Source of the DNA: Proteobacteria bacterium UBA1844
Lineage (GTDB): Bacteria > Pseudomonadota > Gammaproteobacteria > Steroidobacterales > Woeseiaceae
Direction: 5' to 3'
DNA length: 44,631 nt
Assembly: GCA_002338615.1 (NCBI GenBank)
Contig: DDIS01000158.1
Coordinates: 1-44,631 of the forward strand
Below the pieces are notes generated by a model. It saw nothing but the letters and a program-made list of their open reading frames with translations. It searched no databases and was not told where the DNA came from. The translations under genes were made by a program, and so were the position numbers. Positions 1 through 8,857 of the stretch are shown here, one piece after another. Numbering within the stretch: the stretch's first letter is position 1; every line of letters starts with the position of its first letter.

Positions 1-1070
1 TCACGCGCTTCCAGCGCCGGGCCAATTCCACGACCGACCGGCTGGCGCCCATCGGTGAGAACAATGTCGACCTCCAGGCCAAGCTCGGTGCCGGTGCGCT
101 TCAGCACACCGGCGAGACGCTCTGCCGTCGCTTCGTCGCGCACCTTCGCGGTCGGTCCAGTGGGTATATCAATGAGTGTATGGGTCGAGCCCGCCGCGAT
201 CTTTTTCGACAGTATCGAGGCCACCAGCTGTGCCTCGCTGTCCACGTCGAGCGCGCGTTCAATCCGAATCAGCACATCATCGGCAGGACTCAAGTCCACC
301 GCCCCGCCCCAAACCAGGCAGCCGCCCTCTTGCTCAACCACGCGGCGCATCGAGGCGAGTGACAAGTCCACGCGAGTGAGGGTTTCCATGGTATCGGCCG
401 TGCCAGCCGGTGAGGTAATCGCACGTGACGAGGTTTTTGGCATGACGGCGCCGCACGCCGTGACAATCGCGACCACGATCGGTGTGGTGCGGTTTCCCGG
501 CAGACCACCGACACAATGCTTATCAAACACGGCCGGTTGTGACCAATCCAGTCGCTCACCTGCCTCAACCATCGCCCGGGTTAAGCCAACGACCTCGTCG
601 CTCACCATGCGATCGCCCACACAGGCCGCCAAAAAAGCACTCAGTTGTACGTCGCTGTAGCGACGCCTGGCAATGTCGTTGACGATGCTGCTGAGTTTTT
701 CAGCTGCCAATTTGTGCCCAAAAAGCTTTGCTCGCACATGGCGAAAGGACTCGATCGGCTCTGGATGCGATACGCGGATTTCAGATGACGCCATTGCCCC
801 AAGCAGGTCCCAGGCAATTTCCGAGAGACCGGCCTCGCCGTGCTCGAGTAGGCTGTCCCCGTGAACGATATTCAGCGTTGCGACGAAACTGCGATCATTG
901 CCCGTCAACTGAAGCCGGGACTGTGATTCAAAACCTTCTGACTGACAGACCGGGCAATCCGCCCGCATGTACACGACCGGTTCCTGGTACGTGTCGATAC
1001 CAATACGCCGCGCCTGTAAAGTCGTGACTTGCTGACTTTCCGCACTGAGCGGTGATGAGAGTCGAATCAT
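1..1070 (-). CDS. Thymidine phosphorylase-like protein (DeoA/AMP phosphorylase superfamily), 3' end outside window
   Basis: Phosphorolysis of a (deoxy)nucleoside or nucleotide to base and sugar phosphate is the family reaction; the true substrate cannot be read from sequence. The 356 visible residues start at ATG 1070. They carry the glycosyltransferase-3 signature [13 protein letters not shown] (from K184) and [23 protein letters not shown] (about 214-236), the equivalents of the phosphate and ribose binding segments of Deo[17 protein letters not shown] ends the visible part, so roughly the last third is missing at the window edge. The N-terminal 100 residues resemble the extra domain of the long archaeal-type and 'family 2' thymidine phosphorylases. 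The start codon overlaps the stop of the upstream gene (ATGA), so the two are translationally coupled. The family call is firm, the substrate is not. Confidence 0.88.
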   Translation of the reverse strand, partial: MIRLSSPLSAESQQVTTLQARRIGIDTYQEPVVYMRADCPVCQSEGFESQSRLQLTGNDRSFVATLNIVHGDSLLEHGEAGLSEIAWDLLGAMASSEIRVSHPEPIESFRHVRAKLFGHKLAAEKLSSIVNDIARRRYSDVQLSAFLAACVGDRMVSDEVVGLTRAMVEAGERLDWSQPAVFDKHCVGGLPGNRTTPIVVAIVTACGAVMPKTSSRAITSPAGTADTMETLTRVDLSLASMRRVVEQEGGCLVWGGAVDLSPADDVLIRIERALDVDSEAQLVASILSKKIAAGSTHTLIDIPTGPTAKVRDEATAERLAGVLKRTGTELGLEVDIVLTDGRQPVGRGIGPALEAR

Positions 1071-1708
1071 GACCGAGGGCGCTTTGGGTTGAGGGAAAGA
1101 TTGGATTTGTGCAACAGGGACAGCCAGGCAAGCGCGGGATCGTGCAAATCCACGTGACCCAGCACACTTTGCTCGGTGCGCAGGTAATTATCGAGAAAGC
1201 GAAAAACATGATCGAGGTGAATCCAGTGCCAACCGTGTGGCGCGCGCGCACCGCTGGAGGCAAACAACACCATGCGCACGATGTGCTCGCTCTTGCCTTG
1301 CGCCCTGCCGTGTTGCAAGAGCGCCTGCGTGAGACTTGGCGCTTCCTCGCTACTGCAACAGCCAAATCGCACGAGTGCCGCCGCCAGTACCTGTCGATTC
1401 CGTGAGCCAGGATTGACCTGCGCTCGTCCTTGCTTTACCTCGGCGACGATCATGTCGGTGCGATCGGGGGGACACTCCAGTACCGGATCCGTCTGCAATG
1501 ACACCGGCCCATGAACTTTCTCCGAATCTCTGCGCTGCTGGCCGATGGTACCGGCAACGCGATGCAGTCGAACCGCCAACATGTCGATGTCGGTCAACGT
1601 TCTCGGTGCATGATCGCGAAGCGACTCCACTAAAGGATAATCCGTCGCCGTGAAATAGCCGTTGACGTGCAGGTATCCCTGAACCAGGCTGGTACTGACG
1701 TCCATCAT
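1067..1708 (-). CDS. Hypothetical protein with PD-(D/E)XK nuclease-like motif
   Basis: No named family is recognised. About 213 residues from ATG 1708, chosen because GGATGAGGGGG lies directly upstream; a longer open frame to 1849 has a Cys-rich, low-quality N-terminus and is probably untranslated. The pattern [10 protein letters not shown] (D40, D42) followed about 50 residues later by [14 protein letters not shown] (E90, K92) matches the Asp...Glu-X-Lys core of the PD-(D/E)XK nuclease fold. The C-terminal half is helical-looking, with a Cys pair (CCSSEE) and a Trp/His-rich stretch. It overlaps the phosphorylase start by 4 nt, implying co-expression. A nuclease acting with a nucleoside phosphorylase would make sense as nucleic-acid salvage, but that is inference. 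Confidence 0.72.
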   Translation of the reverse strand: MMDVSTSLVQGYLHVNGYFTATDYPLVESLRDHAPRTLTDIDMLAVRLHRVAGTIGQQRRDSEKVHGPVSLQTDPVLECPPDRTDMIVAEVKQGRAQVNPGSRNRQVLAAALVRFGCCSSEEAPSLTQALLQHGRAQGKSEHIVRMVLFASSGARAPHGWHWIHLDHVFRFLDNYLRTEQSVLGHVDLHDPALAWLSLLHKSNLSLNPKRPRS

Positions 1709-1873
1709 CACCCCCTCATCCCAGTGCTCGCATCTGCCGATCTTGCAGAATCTCGCAGCGCACCTGCCGCGGCTTGTTCGCCATGGGTAGCAAAGGCAGC
1801 ATTCGGCAAATATCTCGAGCCGGTTTCGGTCCCCGTTGCTCCCAGGCACATTTGTGTTGCGAGGCTGCCCACA

Positions 1874-2527
1874 CTAGTGGCCCGCAGCCCCGTTGGACGT
1901 ATTGCGCCACATCGGAAAGAATGCCGGCGTTACTGTCATGTAGTCGCGGTAGCGATCACCGAACTCGTCGATGGCTATCTGTTCCTCGCGGCGCGCCAGT
2001 CGAACGTAGATGTACACCAAGATCGGAAACATGATGACCGTCGGTAGCGTCGGCCACTGCAACAAGAAGCCGAACATGATCATCACGAACGCCACGTATT
2101 GCGGATGCCGCATTCGGGCATAAATGCCCTCAACCGCGAGTTCGTGTTTTTGCTGGGCGGCATGCAGCACTCGCCACGCGGATGCCAACAGGATAAAGCC
2201 CCCAAAGATGACTAGGTTACTGAGAATGTGTAGCGGATCGAAATGTGGATTGATGTTCCAACCAAAAAACGTATTCCACAAGTGTCCGGTTTCGTGGCTG
2301 AATATGTCAGTCCCCGGAAACTTCGACTGCAGCCATCCGGAAAACAGATAGATGGTGAGCGGAAATCCATACATCTCGGTAAAGAGCGCGACCACGAAGG
2401 CAGAAAAGGCGCCCAGGCTGCGCCAATCCCGGGACGTCTGCGGTTTGGTGAAACTGAACGCGAAAATAATGAAAATCGCCGAATTGAGGATCACCAGAGA
2501 CCACAACCCATAAGCACTGTCGTGCAT
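1874..2527 (-). CDS. Isoprenylcysteine carboxyl methyltransferase (ICMT)-family integral membrane protein
   Basis: A 217-residue polytopic membrane protein with about five hydrophobic segments. The C-terminal half holds the ICMT/phospholipid-methyltransferase signature: GIYARMRHPQYVAFVMIMFGF, then a hydrophobic segment, then RLARREEQIAIDEFGDRYRDYM. In this family those two segments bind S-adenosylmethionine at the membrane face. The bacterial substrate is unknown, since bacteria have no prenylated CAAX proteins of their own. The start overlaps the stop of the DUF2933 gene by one base (TAATG). Genes of this type recur beside copper ATPases and DUF2933 genes, which fits this context. About 165 bases without a recognisable gene separate it from the downstream nuclease-like gene. 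Confidence 0.85.
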   Translation of the reverse strand: MHDSAYGLWSLVILNSAIFIIFAFSFTKPQTSRDWRSLGAFSAFVVALFTEMYGFPLTIYLFSGWLQSKFPGTDIFSHETGHLWNTFFGWNINPHFDPLHILSNLVIFGGFILLASAWRVLHAAQQKHELAVEGIYARMRHPQYVAFVMIMFGFLLQWPTLPTVIMFPILVYIYVRLARREEQIAIDEFGDRYRDYMTVTPAFFPMWRNTSNGAAGH

Positions 2528-2763
2528 TACTCATCCTCCCTGCTGCGTTTCCCACCGTTGTGGCTCGCGTGTCCGTCATGCCCCCCGTGACCGCGATGCA
2601 TGAACATGTGCATGACGGGACACAGCAACAAGATCAAAAACGGAAGGCCGTAAATGAAGTGTGCTCGATGTTCAGTGAGCAGGAAATACAGTACGCCGCC
2701 GATCAAGCCCATTGCAGCCAAGCCGTTCGGGGTTAGCCAAAAATTGCGTTTCGAATCACTCAT
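2527..2763 (-). CDS. DUF2933-type small membrane protein
   Basis: A 78-residue protein with two hydrophobic segments (about 14-30 and 34-52) and a C-terminal His/Gly tail (HMFMHRGHGGHDGHASHNGG) that could bind metal in solution. The layout matches DUF2933 proteins of heavy-metal resistance loci. AGGAGC sits at a good distance upstream of ATG 2763. It is co-transcribed with the ICMT-like gene, whose start overlaps this stop. Function is unknown; metal buffering at the membrane is a reasonable inference from the His-rich tail. Confidence 0.8.
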   Translation of the reverse strand: MSDSKRNFWLTPNGLAAMGLIGGVLYFLLTEHRAHFIYGLPFLILLLCPVMHMFMHRGHGGHDGHASHNGGKRSREDE

Positions 2764-2812
2764 GGCCTTTGCTCCTGTGTGTCGCGTTCCGCACGATACG
2801 TCGTGCTCCGTG

Positions 2813-3307
2813 TCAGTTTTTCGCGTGATCGTCCATCATCGACTCCATCATGACCTGCATCATGTCAAGTCGATTCTCAAGATCCGCTAAGCGTTCTGCG
2901 TCGCTCATTTGCGCGCGTGGTCTCGCAACTGGCATGCGTTTGTGTAGGTGTTTCGATCGATCTGAGTCGGCGGCCGGCGCGATGCCTGAGCCCATGTGCT
3001 CAGCCATCACCTCGCGCATCTTCGTGCCACCCATGTCGCGCATTAGGGCCATTGCCTCACGCATGGTTTCGCGGTGCGTGGTCATCAGCATTTCCCGCTC
3101 TTCGCGATTCTTGGTGTTACGAATGGCCTCCATCTCTTCGGCGATCTTGCTCATCAATTCATCGAGTCTTGCTTGGCGCAGCTCCCGCAAAGTTTGTTCT
3201 GCAGTCCATTGCGCGGCAATTTCGTTCGCCGGATCCACCTCCTGCCCCCAGCCGGAACCGGACAGCAGTAGTACCGTGATGGCGATGACGACACTTTGGG
3301 TCTTCAT
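2813..3307 (-). CDS. Periplasmic Met/His-containing helical protein, metal-resistance associated
   Basis: A 164-residue protein with a clear Sec signal peptide (MKTQSVVIAITVLLLSGSGWGQ). The rest is highly charged and helical (KIAEEMEAIRNTKNREEREML and similar), probably a coiled coil. It ends in a Met-rich segment, LENRLDMMQVMMESMMDDH, with further Met in MALMRDMGG and MREVMAEHMG. Met clusters of this kind bind Cu(I) or Ag(I) in periplasmic copper proteins. GAGGAG precedes ATG 3307. It lies between the cupredoxin and DUF2933 genes in the copper operon. No named family is recognised; a periplasmic copper chaperone or sponge is the likely role. Confidence 0.75.
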   Translation of the reverse strand: MKTQSVVIAITVLLLSGSGWGQEVDPANEIAAQWTAEQTLRELRQARLDELMSKIAEEMEAIRNTKNREEREMLMTTHRETMREAMALMRDMGGTKMREVMAEHMGSGIAPAADSDRSKHLHKRMPVARPRAQMSDAERLADLENRLDMMQVMMESMMDDHAKN

Positions 3308-3340
3308 GATGTTTCTCCTCGGGTCGGTGACCCTGCCTTG

Positions 3341-3718
3341 CTATTCAACAATCAACTTGCCTCGGAACATTCCCATTTGACAGGCGAACTCGTATTCGCC
3401 AGGTTCGTCGGGCACAAACTCCACGGCGACCGTTTCGCCGGTTGGCAGCTGCGCGCTCTTGTCGAAGTCGGGCAACAGCACCATCTCCGAGCAGCTCGCG
3501 GTTTCTTCGCGACGAAAATTCAATCGCACCGGCTTGCCGTGTCGCACCACGACGACATCGGGGGTGTAACCACCCTTCACCAGAATCATCGCTTCCTGGT
3601 GACCGGAACTCGTGACGGCAGCGCGTGTGCCTTTGGATTTCTTCAGCCAAAAAAACCACACGATGAAGGCGATCAAAGCAAAGCCGAGCACGGTGACGAT
3701 GAGGCGATCCGGAGTCAT
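3341..3718 (-). CDS. Membrane-anchored cupredoxin-like protein
   Basis: A 125-residue protein with one N-terminal membrane anchor (about 5-25) and a periplasmic cupredoxin-like beta-sandwich. Probable metal ligands are in [14 protein letters not shown] (C76, M79) and [15 protein letters not shown] (C113, M115, M117). The classical blue-copper His-Cys-His-Met set is not obvious, which suggests Cu(I) storage or transfer more than electron transfer. The start overlaps the stop of copA (ATGA), so this protein is made together with the ATPase. It could take copper exported by CopA or pass it to another carrier; that is inferred from position. Confidence 0.85.
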   Translation of the reverse strand: MTPDRLIVTVLGFALIAFIVWFFWLKKSKGTRAAVTSSGHQEAMILVKGGYTPDVVVVRHGKPVRLNFRREETASCSEMVLLPDFDKSAQLPTGETVAVEFVPDEPGEYEFACQMGMFRGKLIVE

Positions 3719-6183
3719 GCGACACCTCCCTTGGGCTGGTAGTAGCGCAGTCGGTTGGCGTTCGTGACTACCGTCACCGAACTGAACGCCATCGCCGCCG
3801 CTGCAATCAGCGGTGACAGCAGCAATCCGGTGAACGGATATAGCAGGCCCATCGCCACCGGTACGCCGAGGACGTTGTAGATAAAGGCGCCGAACAGATT
3901 CTGATACACGTTGCGCATGGTTGCGCGTGAGATTTCCATCGCGGTGACAACACCGGTAAGACTGCCCTTGATCAGGGTGATGTCGCTGGCCTCGATGGCG
4001 ACATCGGTACCGGTGCCGATGGCCATACCGACATCGGCCTGGGCAAGCGCCGGTGCATCGTTGATGCCGTCGCCGACCATGGCGACGACCTTGCCCTCGA
4101 GCTGCAGTTTCTGAATTTCGTGTGCTTTGTCCTGCGGCAAGACATCGGCCAGCACCCGATCAACACCGACCTGCCGGGCAATGGCCTCGGCCGTGCGGGC
4201 GTTGTCCCCGGTAATCATCACCACTTCGAGACCGAGATCGTGCAGAGCCTTGATCGCCGCGGTGGAGTCCTCTTTGATCGTGTCGGCGACCGCGACGAGA
4301 CCAGCCGCTTGACCGTCCACCGCAACGTACATGGGCGTCTTGCCGTCGGCGGCGAGGCGCTCCCATTCGGGCGTCAACGCATCGGCATCTATGCCGTGAT
4401 CGCGCAGCAATTTGGCGTTACCGAGCAGCAGTTGGTGCCCGGCCACCTGGCCGCTGACACCGTGCCCGGGGATGGCGGCGAAGTCGGCGGCGTCGGGTAG
4501 CGTGAGTCCGCGCGTCTCCGCACCACGTACGATGGCCTCACCCAATGGATGTTCGGAGCCCTTCTCGAGGGCCGCGGTCCAGGCCAGCAAGTCGTCCTCG
4601 GCGATATCACCCACCACGACCACGTCGGTCAATGCCGGTTCGCCTTTGGTGATCGTGCCGGTCTTGTCGAGGACGATGGCGTCGATGCGTTTGGCGGTCT
4701 GCAGCGCGTCGCCGGAACGAATCAGGATGCCGTTCTCGGCCCCCTTGCCGATGCCGACTGTGAGAGAGGTGGGCGTTGCCAACCCCAGGGCACAGGGGCA
4801 GGCTATAATCAACGTTGTCACCAACACGATGATCGCGTAAACGATGCGTGGATCGGGGCCAACGTTGTACCAGACCATGAACGCAAGAATGCCGAGGATC
4901 ATGACGGTGGGTACGAAGTAGGCGGCCACCTGATCGACGACGCGCTGAATTGGCGCCTTGGAGCCCTGCGCGTCCTGCACCATGCGAATGATGTTGGCCA
5001 GCGCCGTGTCTTTGCCGACCCTCGTCGCCTCGAACGTAAAGCTGCCGGTCTTGTTCAGCGTCGCGCCAATGACCTCGTCGCCTTCGCGTTTTTCCACCGG
5101 GATAGACTCACCGGTGATCATCGACTCGTCGATGCTGCTGGAGCCATCGACGACGATCCCATCCACCGGCACTTTTTCGCCGGGACGCACGATGACGTGA
5201 TCGCCCGCCACGACTTCCTCGACCGGAATATCGAGCTCCTTGCCGTCGCGTACGACCCGGGCGGTCTTGGCCTGCAGACCGATGAGCTTTTTAATGGCCT
5301 CGGAGGTCTTGCCTTTGGCCTTGATTTCGAGCGCCATGCCGAGGACAACCAGTGCCACCACCACGGTCACCACGTCCCAGAACACTTCCGCCAAGGCCTG
5401 TTCCGGAAACCACCCCGGCACCAGCACCGCAACCGCCGAATACAGAAACGCCGCGGTGATACCGGTGGCGATCAGCGTGTGCATGTTGGCCGAACGGTGC
5501 TTGAGACCGCCCCACATACCGGTGTAGAACTGCGAGCCCGACCACAGCATGACCGGTAACGTGACCACACCCAGCAAGCCCCATACCCATCGGCGCGTGT
5601 TACTGCCCATCGGCATCCAGTCGCGCAGTCCCGGCACCAAATCAGGATAGCTGAGTAGCATGACCGGAATCGAGATCACGGCCGCGAACCAGAACTTTCG
5701 CATCAGCCCGCGGTACTCGCCCATCTGCTCGTCGGCGTGTCGATCCACACTCTCCTCGGTAGCCTCAACCGCAGGCGCCAACGCATAACCGCTCGCCTTA
5801 GCGGCCCGATTCAGCCCCTCACTATCGATTTGTGCGGGCCGATACTCGATATCGACTTCCGCGGTCGCGGAATTCACCGAAGCAGAGACGACACCCGGGG
5901 TCTTTATGAGAGCGTTTTCTACCTGCGTCACGCAGGAGGCGCAGCGCATGCCTTTCACCGCCATGCGCGTTTTCGCGCTGCCCGCGCTAAACCCTTCTTC
6001 ACGCACCGCATTTGCGATCGGTGACACATCGGTTTGTTGTGGGTCGTAATCGACCATAGCAGTCTTCGCGGACAAGTTGACGTGCGCCTTGCGGACACCC
6101 GCGACCCGGCGCAGCGCCACCTCGACACGCTTGGCGCAATGAATGCAGGTCATGCCCTCAATGGCCAGACTAAGCTGCTGCAT
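3715..6183 (-). CDS. copA: Copper-exporting P1B-type ATPase CopA
   Basis: An 822-residue inner-membrane pump that exports Cu(I) using ATP. Two N-terminal heavy-metal-binding domains are present (MTCIHC with C13/C16, MRCASC with C81/C84). They are followed by eight hydrophobic segments, the actuator TGES (about 357-360), the intramembrane [11 protein letters not shown] motif (C462, C464), the phosphorylation motif DKTGT (D506) and the hinge [10 protein letters not shown]. All catalytic motifs are intact and the length is normal for CopA with two HMA domains. GGAGGCGATC precedes ATG 6183. The start overlaps the YHS-like gene by 14 nt and the stop overlaps the cupredoxin start. Control is probably from the MerR-type promoter near 7,700. 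Confidence 0.97.
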   Translation of the reverse strand: MQQLSLAIEGMTCIHCAKRVEVALRRVAGVRKAHVNLSAKTAMVDYDPQQTDVSPIANAVREEGFSAGSAKTRMAVKGMRCASCVTQVENALIKTPGVVSASVNSATAEVDIEYRPAQIDSEGLNRAAKASGYALAPAVEATEESVDRHADEQMGEYRGLMRKFWFAAVISIPVMLLSYPDLVPGLRDWMPMGSNTRRWVWGLLGVVTLPVMLWSGSQFYTGMWGGLKHRSANMHTLIATGITAAFLYSAVAVLVPGWFPEQALAEVFWDVVTVVVALVVLGMALEIKAKGKTSEAIKKLIGLQAKTARVVRDGKELDIPVEEVVAGDHVIVRPGEKVPVDGIVVDGSSSIDESMITGESIPVEKREGDEVIGATLNKTGSFTFEATRVGKDTALANIIRMVQDAQGSKAPIQRVVDQVAAYFVPTVMILGILAFMVWYNVGPDPRIVYAIIVLVTTLIIACPCALGLATPTSLTVGIGKGAENGILIRSGDALQTAKRIDAIVLDKTGTITKGEPALTDVVVVGDIAEDDLLAWTAALEKGSEHPLGEAIVRGAETRGLTLPDAADFAAIPGHGVSGQVAGHQLLLGNAKLLRDHGIDADALTPEWERLAADGKTPMYVAVDGQAAGLVAVADTIKEDSTAAIKALHDLGLEVVMITGDNARTAEAIARQVGVDRVLADVLPQDKAHEIQKLQLEGKVVAMVGDGINDAPALAQADVGMAIGTGTDVAIEASDITLIKGSLTGVVTAMEISRATMRNVYQNLFGAFIYNVLGVPVAMGLLYPFTGLLLSPLIAAAAMAFSSVTVVTNANRLRYYQPKGGVA

Positions 6184-6463
6184 GATCGCCTCCGGAACAA
6201 AATGGCAGAGTCAGGTCACGGGTATGGCTCGGTACGTACGCGGCCGGCGCCGCGTCAAATCGCCGCTGGCAAAACGGCGAGCAGAAATAGAAGGTGTCTC
6301 CGGCCCAGTGTCGCTGCGACGTGTGTGCCCGGAGCGTGACAGCCTCATGACAAACGAGGTCCACCAACGTTTCACCAACAGGCAGGGGTGGTCGTGGCGG
6401 CTCGGTGGCTGTCGTCCGCGATACACCGTGTTGCGCATGTTGTGGCAGACTGGCGCTACGCAT
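6170..6463 (-). CDS. YHS/TRASH-like small Cys protein
   Basis: A 97-residue protein whose middle, [12 protein letters not shown]...[22 protein letters not shown], matches the YHS/TRASH metal-binding pattern (C38, C61, C65, with C89 near the end). The family's usual opening DPVCGM is degenerate here (DLVCHE). Such domains bind heavy metals and are often fused to, or encoded beside, copper ATPases. GGAGCC precedes ATG 6463. It overlaps the Rieske gene by 8 nt and copA by 14 nt, so translation is coupled on both sides. A cytosolic copper chaperone feeding CopA is the simplest role. Confidence 0.78.
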   Translation of the reverse strand: MRSASLPQHAQHGVSRTTATEPPRPPLPVGETLVDLVCHEAVTLRAHTSQRHWAGDTFYFCSPFCQRRFDAAPAAYVPSHTRDLTLPFCSGGDHAAA

Positions 6464-7118
6464 AGTCGGCTCCTATCTCAAGCACGTCGTCTCTTAGGTA
6501 CCGATGCGGTGGAATGACCAGGTTGGTGGGCGCCGGTACGTTCTTGACCACCCGCCCGGCGAGATCGAATTTCGAGCCGTGGCAGGGGCAAAAGTAGCCG
6601 CCCATCCACTCCTCACCAAGCCCTTCGCCGGCCACATCCGGGCGATACAGGGGCACACAACCGAGGTGCGTGCACAGCGCCACGGCGACGAATATGTCCG
6701 GGCGCAGTGAGCGGGTCGGGTTTTGCGCGTACGGGGGCTGCTGCGACTCGACACTGGAGTTCGGATCCCGCAAATCGTCGACCCAATGCTCATGTTTCAT
6801 GCGCTCCAGCATTGCTGGTGTGCGGCGCAGTACCCATACCGGCTTGCCTCGCCACATAACCGTGATCTGCTCGCCCGGCTCGAGTCGGCTCACATCGACG
6901 CTGACAGACGCACCCACCGCCTGCGCCTTGGCACTCGGACGCAAGGAGGCCAGAAAAGGCCAGGCGGCCAAACCCGCCCCCACCACGCCCGTCGCAACCG
7001 CGGCGGAAATCAGAAAATGACGGCGTGCGGAATCTGAAGATGCGCTCTCGTCGCGGTCTTCGGGCGGCTCGGCATCGGCTTGGTGGTGTTCTGGTTTTGA
7101 GCCCTTGGCCTGGCTCAT
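6456..7118 (-). CDS. Rieske [2Fe-2S] protein, ubiquinol-cytochrome c reductase type
   Basis: A 220-residue protein with a Tat-like N-terminus (SARRHFLISAAVATGVVGAGLAAWPF, about 31-56). The cluster ligands are in CTHLGC and CPCHGS, and the C-terminus FDLAGRVVKNVPAPTNLVIPPHRYL is typical of bc1-complex Rieske subunits. All four ligands and both extra cysteines are present, so it should carry a working cluster. No cytochrome b or c1 gene is in the window, and it sits between a CPHC protein and copper genes. GAGGAG precedes ATG 7118. It may be a spare subunit that replaces the housekeeping Rieske protein under copper stress, or belong to another electron-transfer chain. Confidence 0.93.
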   Translation of the reverse strand: MSQAKGSKPEHHQADAEPPEDRDESASSDSARRHFLISAAVATGVVGAGLAAWPFLASLRPSAKAQAVGASVSVDVSRLEPGEQITVMWRGKPVWVLRRTPAMLERMKHEHWVDDLRDPNSSVESQQPPYAQNPTRSLRPDIFVAVALCTHLGCVPLYRPDVAGEGLGEEWMGGYFCPCHGSKFDLAGRVVKNVPAPTNLVIPPHRYLRDDVLEIGADYA

Positions 7119-7170
7119 GGCAATCTCCTCGTGTTAAGAAACCGAAAAAGCAGTACGTGTCGAGGAGTGG

Positions 7171-7623
7171 TTACTTCAAATAGACACAGTACCGGATCGA
7201 TATCGGTGGCCCTTCCGGTGGTGGTTCGGCGCTCGCGATGTCGTCCGTCACGATCGGGCGTTGAGCAAGCGCCCAGTACGACCCTGCGACCACGGCCAGT
7301 GCGGCAGGCTTTGATGAAGCGTCCTTCAACTCAGTGCCGCTGCTCGGCTTGACAACATCGGGTTCGGCGCAACCACCGTATGCGCAATCGCCGTTGCCGA
7401 ACAGCCCGCAATGCGGACAGTCGCCGTGGTTCCTTGCATGGCCGTGAGCCGCATCGGTCTCTTGCGCATGGTGCTGATGCGCCACATCAGGTGCCCGTGT
7501 ACTGACGATCGAGGCGGCCATCACACACGGCTGCAATACGACGTTCAGCCACACGAGTATCCACACCGCAAACACCGTTCGTGTCGTGGGGCTTGAATGT
7601 CTCATAGTGGCGAACACACTCAC
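7171..7623 (-). CDS. Secreted His/Cys-rich CPHC protein (paralogue A, CopL-like)
   Basis: A 150-residue protein with an N-terminal hydrophobic segment (VFAVWILVWLNVVLQPCVMA), a His-rich stretch (VAHQHHAQE...HGHARNHGDC) and the motif DCPHC (C69, C72) plus C80 and C85. It ends RYCVYLK. A second protein encoded at 16,314-16,766 shares the LVWLN-LQPC segment, DCPHC and the terminal YCVYL, so the two are paralogues. Both are the first gene behind a MerR-type promoter. The layout recalls CopL/DUF2946-type proteins, which bind copper and influence downstream cop gene expression. The start is uncertain: GTG 7623 has GGAG 13 nt upstream, and ATG 7605 is an alternative. Confidence 0.7.
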   Translation of the reverse strand: MSVFATMRHSSPTTRTVFAVWILVWLNVVLQPCVMAASIVSTRAPDVAHQHHAQETDAAHGHARNHGDCPHCGLFGNGDCAYGGCAEPDVVKPSSGTELKDASSKPAALAVVAGSYWALAQRPIVTDDIASAEPPPEGPPISIRYCVYLK

Positions 7624-7690
7624 GAAGCTACGTCATCTCCATGTGCAGGGGTGATGTCCCAGGCGCAACTTCAACGTCGCACCAACCTTT

Positions 7691-7723
7691 AGCGTAAAAC
7701 CTGTATGCAGCGCTCATGTCAAG
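7691..7723 (-). promoter_or_regulatory. MerR-type promoter P1 for the Rieske-copA operon
   Basis: Minus-strand -35 TTGACA (7717-7722) and -10 TACGCT (7691-7696) are separated by 20 bp, the long spacer expected of promoters twisted open by MerR proteins. The segment shares the pattern CTTGAC-N-TG-N5-TG-S-ATACA with two other promoters in the window. The -35 overlaps the 3' end of the merR gene. It would drive the gene at 7,623 and everything downstream on the minus strand. Confidence 0.72.
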
Positions 7724-8145
7724 CATCCTTCGGCTTCCGCCACGGTATCGATCAAGTAGCACAGACTGTCATGATCCGGTCGCCGATCAGGAAGCGTCTC
7801 CCAAACCGCCACCGCGTTCTCAACGCGACGCTGCAGCCGATGCAGGTCCTCCAGGCGCTGGTGATTCTCACGGGCGCGAATTTTCACGATCTCGCGCACC
7901 TCCAGGCAGGGTGACCGGCCGGCATCCGCATCGGCGAGGATCTTCTCTACGTCCTTCAGCGTGAAGCCCAACCACTTGGCGCGCCGTATGAACCGTACGC
8001 GATACACATCGGCAGCCGCATAGTCCCGGTAACGGTTCTTGGGGTCCCGCTTCGGTGTCAACAGCCCGATCTGGGTGTAGTACCGAACGACGTGTGGCGG
8101 GACACCGGATTGCTTAGCCAGATCATTCACATGCATGATGGGCAC
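7714..8145 (-). CDS. MerR-family metal-responsive regulator
   Basis: A 143-residue regulator. The N-terminal winged helix (MHVNDLAKQSGVPPHVVRYYTQIGLLTPKRDPKNRYRDY) and the RFIRRAKWLGFTLKDVEKIL segment are classical MerR. A dimerisation helix follows, then a Cys-containing C-terminus (C129, C141, with C80 in AGRSPCLEV). Cysteines at about 80 and in the tail are as in the Zn/Cd/Pb/Hg branch, but the tail spacing fits no subtype exactly, so the metal is unsettled. The neighbours suggest copper or silver. The start is GTG 8145 or ATG 8136. It is the last gene of the porin-cytochrome operon and should act on the three 20-bp-spacer promoters, including its own. Confidence 0.93.
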   Translation of the reverse strand: MPIMHVNDLAKQSGVPPHVVRYYTQIGLLTPKRDPKNRYRDYAAADVYRVRFIRRAKWLGFTLKDVEKILADADAGRSPCLEVREIVKIRARENHQRLEDLHRLQRRVENAVAVWETLPDRRPDHDSLCYLIDTVAEAEGCLT

Positions 8146-8192
8146 CCGTCAATGCGCCGCACACTCTCCCAAGGATTAACTCCCAAACGCCG

Positions 8193-8525
8193 TTACGTAC
8201 CGAACTCAGCGCGCAAATAGGCCAGCACCGCTTTGATATCGGCCTCCGTCAACGCCGGGTTGCCGCCCTTGGCGGGCATCGCCAGCGGTGCGCCGGCACT
8301 CTGCACACCCTCGGATATACTCTTGATCAGTTCGTCATCCGATTTCGACAACGCCCCGTCGCTGGCGGTTAAATCCGCCACGCCGGGAATGGCGCCTTTT
8401 CCGTTCGCGCCATGACAGGCTATACAGGTTTGTGAATAGACCGCTTTGCCTGCTGCCACCGTGTTGCCATCGGCAAGCGCTGTCGTGCTGATCAACACTA
8501 TCCACAACAAATTGACGTAGCGCAT
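8193..8525 (-). CDS. Small periplasmic class I cytochrome c
   Basis: A 110-residue protein with a Sec signal peptide (MRYVNLLWIVLISTTALADG), one haem motif CIACH (C34, C37, H38) and a probable axial Met in PLAMPAKGG (M83). The C-terminal helix ALTEADIKAVLAYLRAEFG is typical. It is a soluble electron carrier. ATG 8525 was chosen because it directly follows the stop of the other cytochrome gene, with GGGAGC upstream and a signal peptide starting at once; a longer open frame to 8693 runs through the upstream gene. It is in one operon with the porin, the other cytochrome and merR. Confidence 0.9.
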   Translation of the reverse strand: MRYVNLLWIVLISTTALADGNTVAAGKAVYSQTCIACHGANGKGAIPGVADLTASDGALSKSDDELIKSISEGVQSAGAPLAMPAKGGNPALTEADIKAVLAYLRAEFGT

Positions 8526-8526
8526 A

Positions 8527-8835
8527 TCAGTTGCTCCCTTGCAAAAATGCGAGAATGTCTTCTGTCTCTTTGGCCGTAAGTCCGGCGCGAATGCGCATAT
8601 GCGCCATCGCGGCGCGCCACTGATCATCACGCAACGATCGCGCATCGCGCATGTTGTGGCAGCGCGCACAGGTATCGGCCCAGGCTTTGGCACCGCGCGC
8701 GAACTGCATTGGGTCGTTCTGCGCCGTGGCTGTGGTCTCAGCGGCCGTCGCCGGCTGCTGAAGGCTCATCGTAGCCGAGATGAAGATGGCAACAATGGTG
8801 ATACCCGATATGGCAGATAAGGATTTGATTTTCAT
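8527..8835 (-). CDS. Small periplasmic cytochrome c
   Basis: A 102-residue protein with an N-terminal signal segment (about 1-32, ending ATAAE). The single haem motif CARCH (C56, C59, H60) is followed by DQWRAAMAHMRIRAGLTAKETEDILAFLQ, with M77 or M80 as candidate sixth ligand. The WRAAMAHMR pattern resembles the small quinohaemoprotein- and sulfite-dehydrogenase-associated cytochromes. The stop lies one base from the next cytochrome start, so the two are probably made together and may form a relay. It starts 22 bases after the porin gene. Confidence 0.88.
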   Translation of the reverse strand: MKIKSLSAISGITIVAIFISATMSLQQPATAAETTATAQNDPMQFARGAKAWADTCARCHNMRDARSLRDDQWRAAMAHMRIRAGLTAKETEDILAFLQGSN

Positions 8836-8857
8836 TGACTGTGACTCCTAATGTTCA

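Noticed and set aside
55..660. 201-codon open frame on the plus strand at the left edge
   Set aside because: Its reverse frame reads as a thymidine phosphorylase with family motifs, so this is a shadow.
4549..5559. 336-codon open frame on the plus strand
   Set aside because: Antisense to copA; the composition (His, Asp, Gly, Arg) is that of a mirror frame and no ribosome binding site or motif is seen.
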